A DNA stretch of 64,000 bases from positions 294,190 to 358,189 of the forward strand of contig NZ_VEBF01000004.1 in the NCBI RefSeq assembly GCF_007676705.1, read 5' to 3'. The stretch comes from Paenibacillus xylanexedens (GTDB taxonomy: Bacteria; Bacillota; Bacilli; Paenibacillales; Paenibacillaceae). The notes beneath the pieces are model-generated. The model saw nothing but the letters and a program-made list of their open reading frames with translations, did no database searches and had not been told where the DNA came from. Below, piece by piece: positions 61,770-64,000 of the stretch (position 1 is the first letter of the stretch; every line of letters starts with the position of its first letter). The position numbers were made by a program, and so were the translations under genes.

Positions 61770-61839
61770 AATCCTCCTTGTCCGATAAAATTCAGCATAC
61801 CTGGCGTATGGGGATTTTAGAGACAGGAGGATTTTTTTT
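61770..61839 (+). terminator. Terminator after ilvE
   Basis: AATCCTCCTTGTC pairs with GACAGGAGGATT (one bulge) over a loop of about 39 bases, followed by eight T. Confidence 0.8.
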
Positions 61840-61869
61840 GTTTAGTTGATGTCATTAGCCCGGTTTCTG

Positions 61870-61884
61870 CATAGGATGTAGTAA
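61870..61884 (+). promoter_or_regulatory. Sporulation-type -10 element before the SafA-like gene
   Basis: CATAGGATGTAGTAA is identical over 15 bases to the -10 and start region of the spoIVF sigma-E promoter (49214-49228). A good -35 is not visible (best is TGTCATT at 13 nt, 4 of 7). GCATAGGATG also fits a sigma-K -10. It lies 53 bases before the gene. Confidence 0.5.
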
Positions 61885-61936
61885 CGGTATGGGCGAATGT
61901 ACTGCCCAAGTATGACGTCTAGGAGGTTAGTTCCCT

Positions 61937-63553
61937 GTGAAAATACACATGGTGAAAAAAGGCGACACATTATATCTGCTGTCCCAAAAATACAATGTAG
62001 CGCTGGACAAATTAATCGCGGCTAATCCGCAAATCACTAATCCCGACAAGCTGGACATTGGTATGAAGGTCAAAATTCCTGCAGAGCCAGTAACACCGAA
62101 GCCAGAAGGCGTGCTGCACAGTCACAAGGTTCAGCAAGGGGATTCGTTATGGAAGTTGTCACAAGCTTGGGGAGTTCCTTTGAAAGATATGATCAATGCC
62201 AATCCACAGTTGAAAAATCCGAATGCTCTGCTGGTAGGGGAGACAGTTTATATTCCCGCACAAGGAAACAGCACATCTAATTCGGGTGCCAGCAACATTG
62301 CTGCTCATGAAAAGTTGTCGCCTGAAGGGAAGGAATACACGGGAGTAAAAGAGGAACCTGCACCACCGGTACCGGTCGCGCCAACTCCTCCTCCGGTATC
62401 AGAGGTTCCAGTTCCGGTGCCTGCTCCACCACCAGCCAATCCGGTAAAGCCAAATGTGAAGCCTGAACTGGAGGTACTGCCGCAGTTACCTGAGCTTCCT
62501 GAAGTGAAACCCGAAAAGGAAACGCACAAAAAGGAAGAGGCTAAACCCGAAATTGATGTAAAACCGGTAGCAGAGTCCAAGGAATACACATTGCCCAATC
62601 TTTCGCCTGAAATTATGCCTTTGCCAGTAATGCCTAACACCAAGTCTCCGGTTGAGGTTGCACCAGCAACGAAAAAGCCTTGTGGATGTGGTAATAAACT
62701 GCATCATGCTCCAGCGGAGTACCCTTATGTTCAAATCCCGGTACCTGCACAAGAGGTGTACGTTGTTCAGCAAGACATGTACACGGCAGGAGCGAGCAAC
62801 AACGCGCCATTTCCAGGGATTCCAGAAGTGAGTCCTTATAGTGGCAGTGATCTGCCGAACAGTCCGTGGACTGGGGCGGAGCAAAGCCATAACCACAACA
62901 ACGTTATGCCAAATGTGTCTGCAGACATGCAAAACAATGCATTTCCAATTGCACCAGCTGGTCATGTGAACAGTCCATTCCCAACGTATGCAGCACCTAG
63001 CCATATGAATCATCAGCCACCGTTCATATCTCCGTATTCAATGCTTCCGTACCCGCCATGCGGATGTGGTTCACATACACATATGCCTCAGTATACTTAT
63101 CCTACTCATGGTTATCAGGATCCGGCTTGGAACATGTACGCTCCTTCGTATGGTATGCCACCTGAAATGTCTACATCAACGATGCCGAACCAGCCTATTG
63201 AGTATGTTTATCAGAACCCGTATCCTACACAGAATATGGTCCCGCCATCCCCGCTTGGTGCTTTTGGTGATATGTACCCCCCACAGGGCCAAGGCAAGGG
63301 TGGTGAAAAAGGGGGGCGTGACGACGCCAACTTAAGTCAGGTAGCAATCGATGAGGCTGGAGCGGATTCGGAGGCGAAGTCCAAGCAAGCCGGGAATAAG
63401 CCGGCAGCTGCGAAACGCAGAACAAACAACAAAGCTCCGCTGAAGAACAAATCCAAGGTATCCGTGTCCGGGAAAACATCCAGAGAAGGTGCAACAACTT
63501 CCAAACAACGGAATTCAGATAAAAAGCGCCGTAATCCATGGATACAAAACTAA
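61937..63553 (+). CDS. safA: SafA-like LysM spore coat assembly protein
   Basis: The protein has two N-terminal LysM domains (about 1-48, MKIHMVKKGDTLYLLSQKYN, and 62-112, HKVQQGDSLWKLSQAWG). A long low-complexity part follows: a Pro/Val/Glu-rich segment (about 130-245), a His/Tyr/Pro/Met/Asn-rich segment with two CGCG motifs (KPCGCGNKLHH and YPPCGCGSHTH), and a basic Lys/Arg-rich end. SafA of B. subtilis has the same LysM-then-disordered plan and binds SpoVID and the spore cortex. The start is GTG 61937 after AGGAGGTTAG. It has 538 residues; B. subtilis SafA has 387 and a single LysM, so the name is given with some caution. Confidence 0.8.
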   Translation: MKIHMVKKGDTLYLLSQKYNVALDKLIAANPQITNPDKLDIGMKVKIPAEPVTPKPEGVLHSHKVQQGDSLWKLSQAWGVPLKDMINANPQLKNPNALLVGETVYIPAQGNSTSNSGASNIAAHEKLSPEGKEYTGVKEEPAPPVPVAPTPPPVSEVPVPVPAPPPANPVKPNVKPELEVLPQLPELPEVKPEKETHKKEEAKPEIDVKPVAESKEYTLPNLSPEIMPLPVMPNTKSPVEVAPATKKPCGCGNKLHHAPAEYPYVQIPVPAQEVYVVQQDMYTAGASNNAPFPGIPEVSPYSGSDLPNSPWTGAEQSHNHNNVMPNVSADMQNNAFPIAPAGHVNSPFPTYAAPSHMNHQPPFISPYSMLPYPPCGCGSHTHMPQYTYPTHGYQDPAWNMYAPSYGMPPEMSTSTMPNQPIEYVYQNPYPTQNMVPPSPLGAFGDMYPPQGQGKGGEKGGRDDANLSQVAIDEAGADSEAKSKQAGNKPAAAKRRTNNKAPLKNKSKVSVSGKTSREGATTSKQRNSDKKRRNPWIQN

Positions 63554-63597
63554 TCTAGAGGATTGCAATTGGTAAAGAAGTAGATGTTTGTTATATG

Positions 63598-63639
63598 AGC
63601 GAGAAGCCAGCTTTGTAAGGGAGAGCTGGCTTCTCGCTT
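63598..63639. terminator. Terminator after the SafA-like gene
   Basis: AGCGAGAAGCCAGCT pairs perfectly with AGCTGGCTTCTCGCT around an 11-nt loop. It lacks a proper T-run. Confidence 0.7.
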
Positions 63640-63717
63640 ACCTAGGTAAACATTGAGTTGCGCATAACGGAGATAAAGTTGTTCAGGACTGATGGAGAGC
63701 ATTTTGTTCTGAAAGTA

Positions 63718-63747
63718 TTGTAAACCCTTTCAGAAGTGTGTTAGAAT
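63718..63747 (+). promoter_or_regulatory. rRNA operon promoter P1
   Basis: TTGTAA (63718-63723), an 18-nt spacer and TAGAAT (63742-63747). It is the first of two promoters in the 447-base region after the SafA-like gene. Confidence 0.6.
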
Positions 63748-63851
63748 ATTTGTACCCTATGAACGCACCATTATGATAGGACAAGATAGGGGATATTAGT
63801 GACGGTTTTAGATGATGCAAAACTATTAAAGAAAAGAAATGAAAAAAACTG

Positions 63852-63880
63852 TTGCATTGGATTCAGCCGTATGATATATT
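63852..63880 (+). promoter_or_regulatory. rRNA operon promoter P2
   Basis: TTGCAT (63852-63857), a 17-nt spacer and TATATT (63875-63880). An AT-rich stretch just upstream (63825-63850) could serve as an UP element. Confidence 0.7.
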
Positions 63881-63942
63881 ATTTAAGTCGCCGCTGAAAC
63901 ACACGGCTGACACGGGAAACACATTGAATGATGAAATAAGTT

Positions 63943-63962
63943 TGATCTTTGAAAACTGAACA
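63943..63962 (+). promoter_or_regulatory. rRNA leader with boxA-like sequence
   Basis: TGATCTTTGAAAACTGAACA is the sequence commonly found before 16S rRNA genes in Bacillaceae and Paenibacillaceae and acts in antitermination and processing. No mature 16S sequence is inside the window, so the gene must start just beyond base 64,000. Confidence 0.8.
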
Positions 63963-64000
63963 ACGAGTGAGTAAACATTCTGCTTGCAGAATGAACGCGA

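Overview
The window is a stretch of chromosome from a spore-forming member of the Bacillota, most likely Paenibacillus. The basis is inference from gene content and order. The order ysoA-tig-clpP-clpX-lonB-lonA-ysxC-hemAXCDBL-spoVID-valS-folC-spoIIB-maf-radC-mreBCD-minCD-spoIVFAB-rplU-prp-rpmA-spo0B-obg-pheB-pheA-safA follows the Bacillus subtilis block. Several departures suit a Paenibacillus: ispG between clpX and lonB, speD between ysxC and hemA, a cobA-hemD fusion, an RNase G gene before rplU, hom-thrC-thrB inserted between pheB and pheA, and no ysxE. The sequence is moderately GC-rich, and ribosome-binding sites are strong and purine-rich.

Layout. Bases 1-4,150 hold the end of an STM4011-family radical SAM gene, a leftward asparagine synthetase, two small unknown proteins and a DUF4870 membrane protein. 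Bases 4,150-11,707 are an accessory segment of about 7.5 kb (a methyltransferase, a large multidomain subtilase and an MFS exporter). Two identical, convergent tRNA-Arg(TCT) genes bound it, and each carries tandem ~131-134 bp repeats made of a copied tRNA 3' end, a terminator and a hairpin-rich spacer. Bases 11,900-22,200 encode protein quality control (trigger factor, ClpP, ClpX, LonB, LonA) plus ispG. Bases 22,300-33,650 carry ysxC, an unknown gene, speD and the tetrapyrrole operon, which makes both heme and siroheme precursors. Bases 33,650-43,320 carry a structured-RNA-rich gap, spoVID, a T-box-controlled valS, folC, murC and a SpoIIB-like gene. Bases 43,400-55,700 are maf, radC, the shape and division genes mreBCD-minCD, the spoIVF operon, rng, the L21/L27 operon with the Prp protease, spo0B and obg. 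Bases 55,900-61,740 are amino acid genes (pheB/thrR, hom, thrC, thrB, pheA, ilvE). Last come a SafA-like coat morphogenesis gene and two promoters plus a boxA-like leader of an rRNA operon whose 16S gene must start just past base 64,000.

How the parts work together. Much of the block serves the endospore: Spo0B in the phosphorelay, SpoIIB at the septum, LonB in the forespore, SpoIVFA/SpoIVFB in pro-sigma-K processing, and SpoVID with SafA in coat assembly. The rest is growth machinery. The most unusual parts are non-coding: the inverted tRNA/tandem-repeat pair, a ~150-nt folded element before spoVID, a three-way-junction leader whose closing helix covers the spoVID start codon, structured leaders before speD and mreC, and a probable ATT start codon in the ysoA homologue. 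All folds were worked out by eye; no folding program or database search was run.
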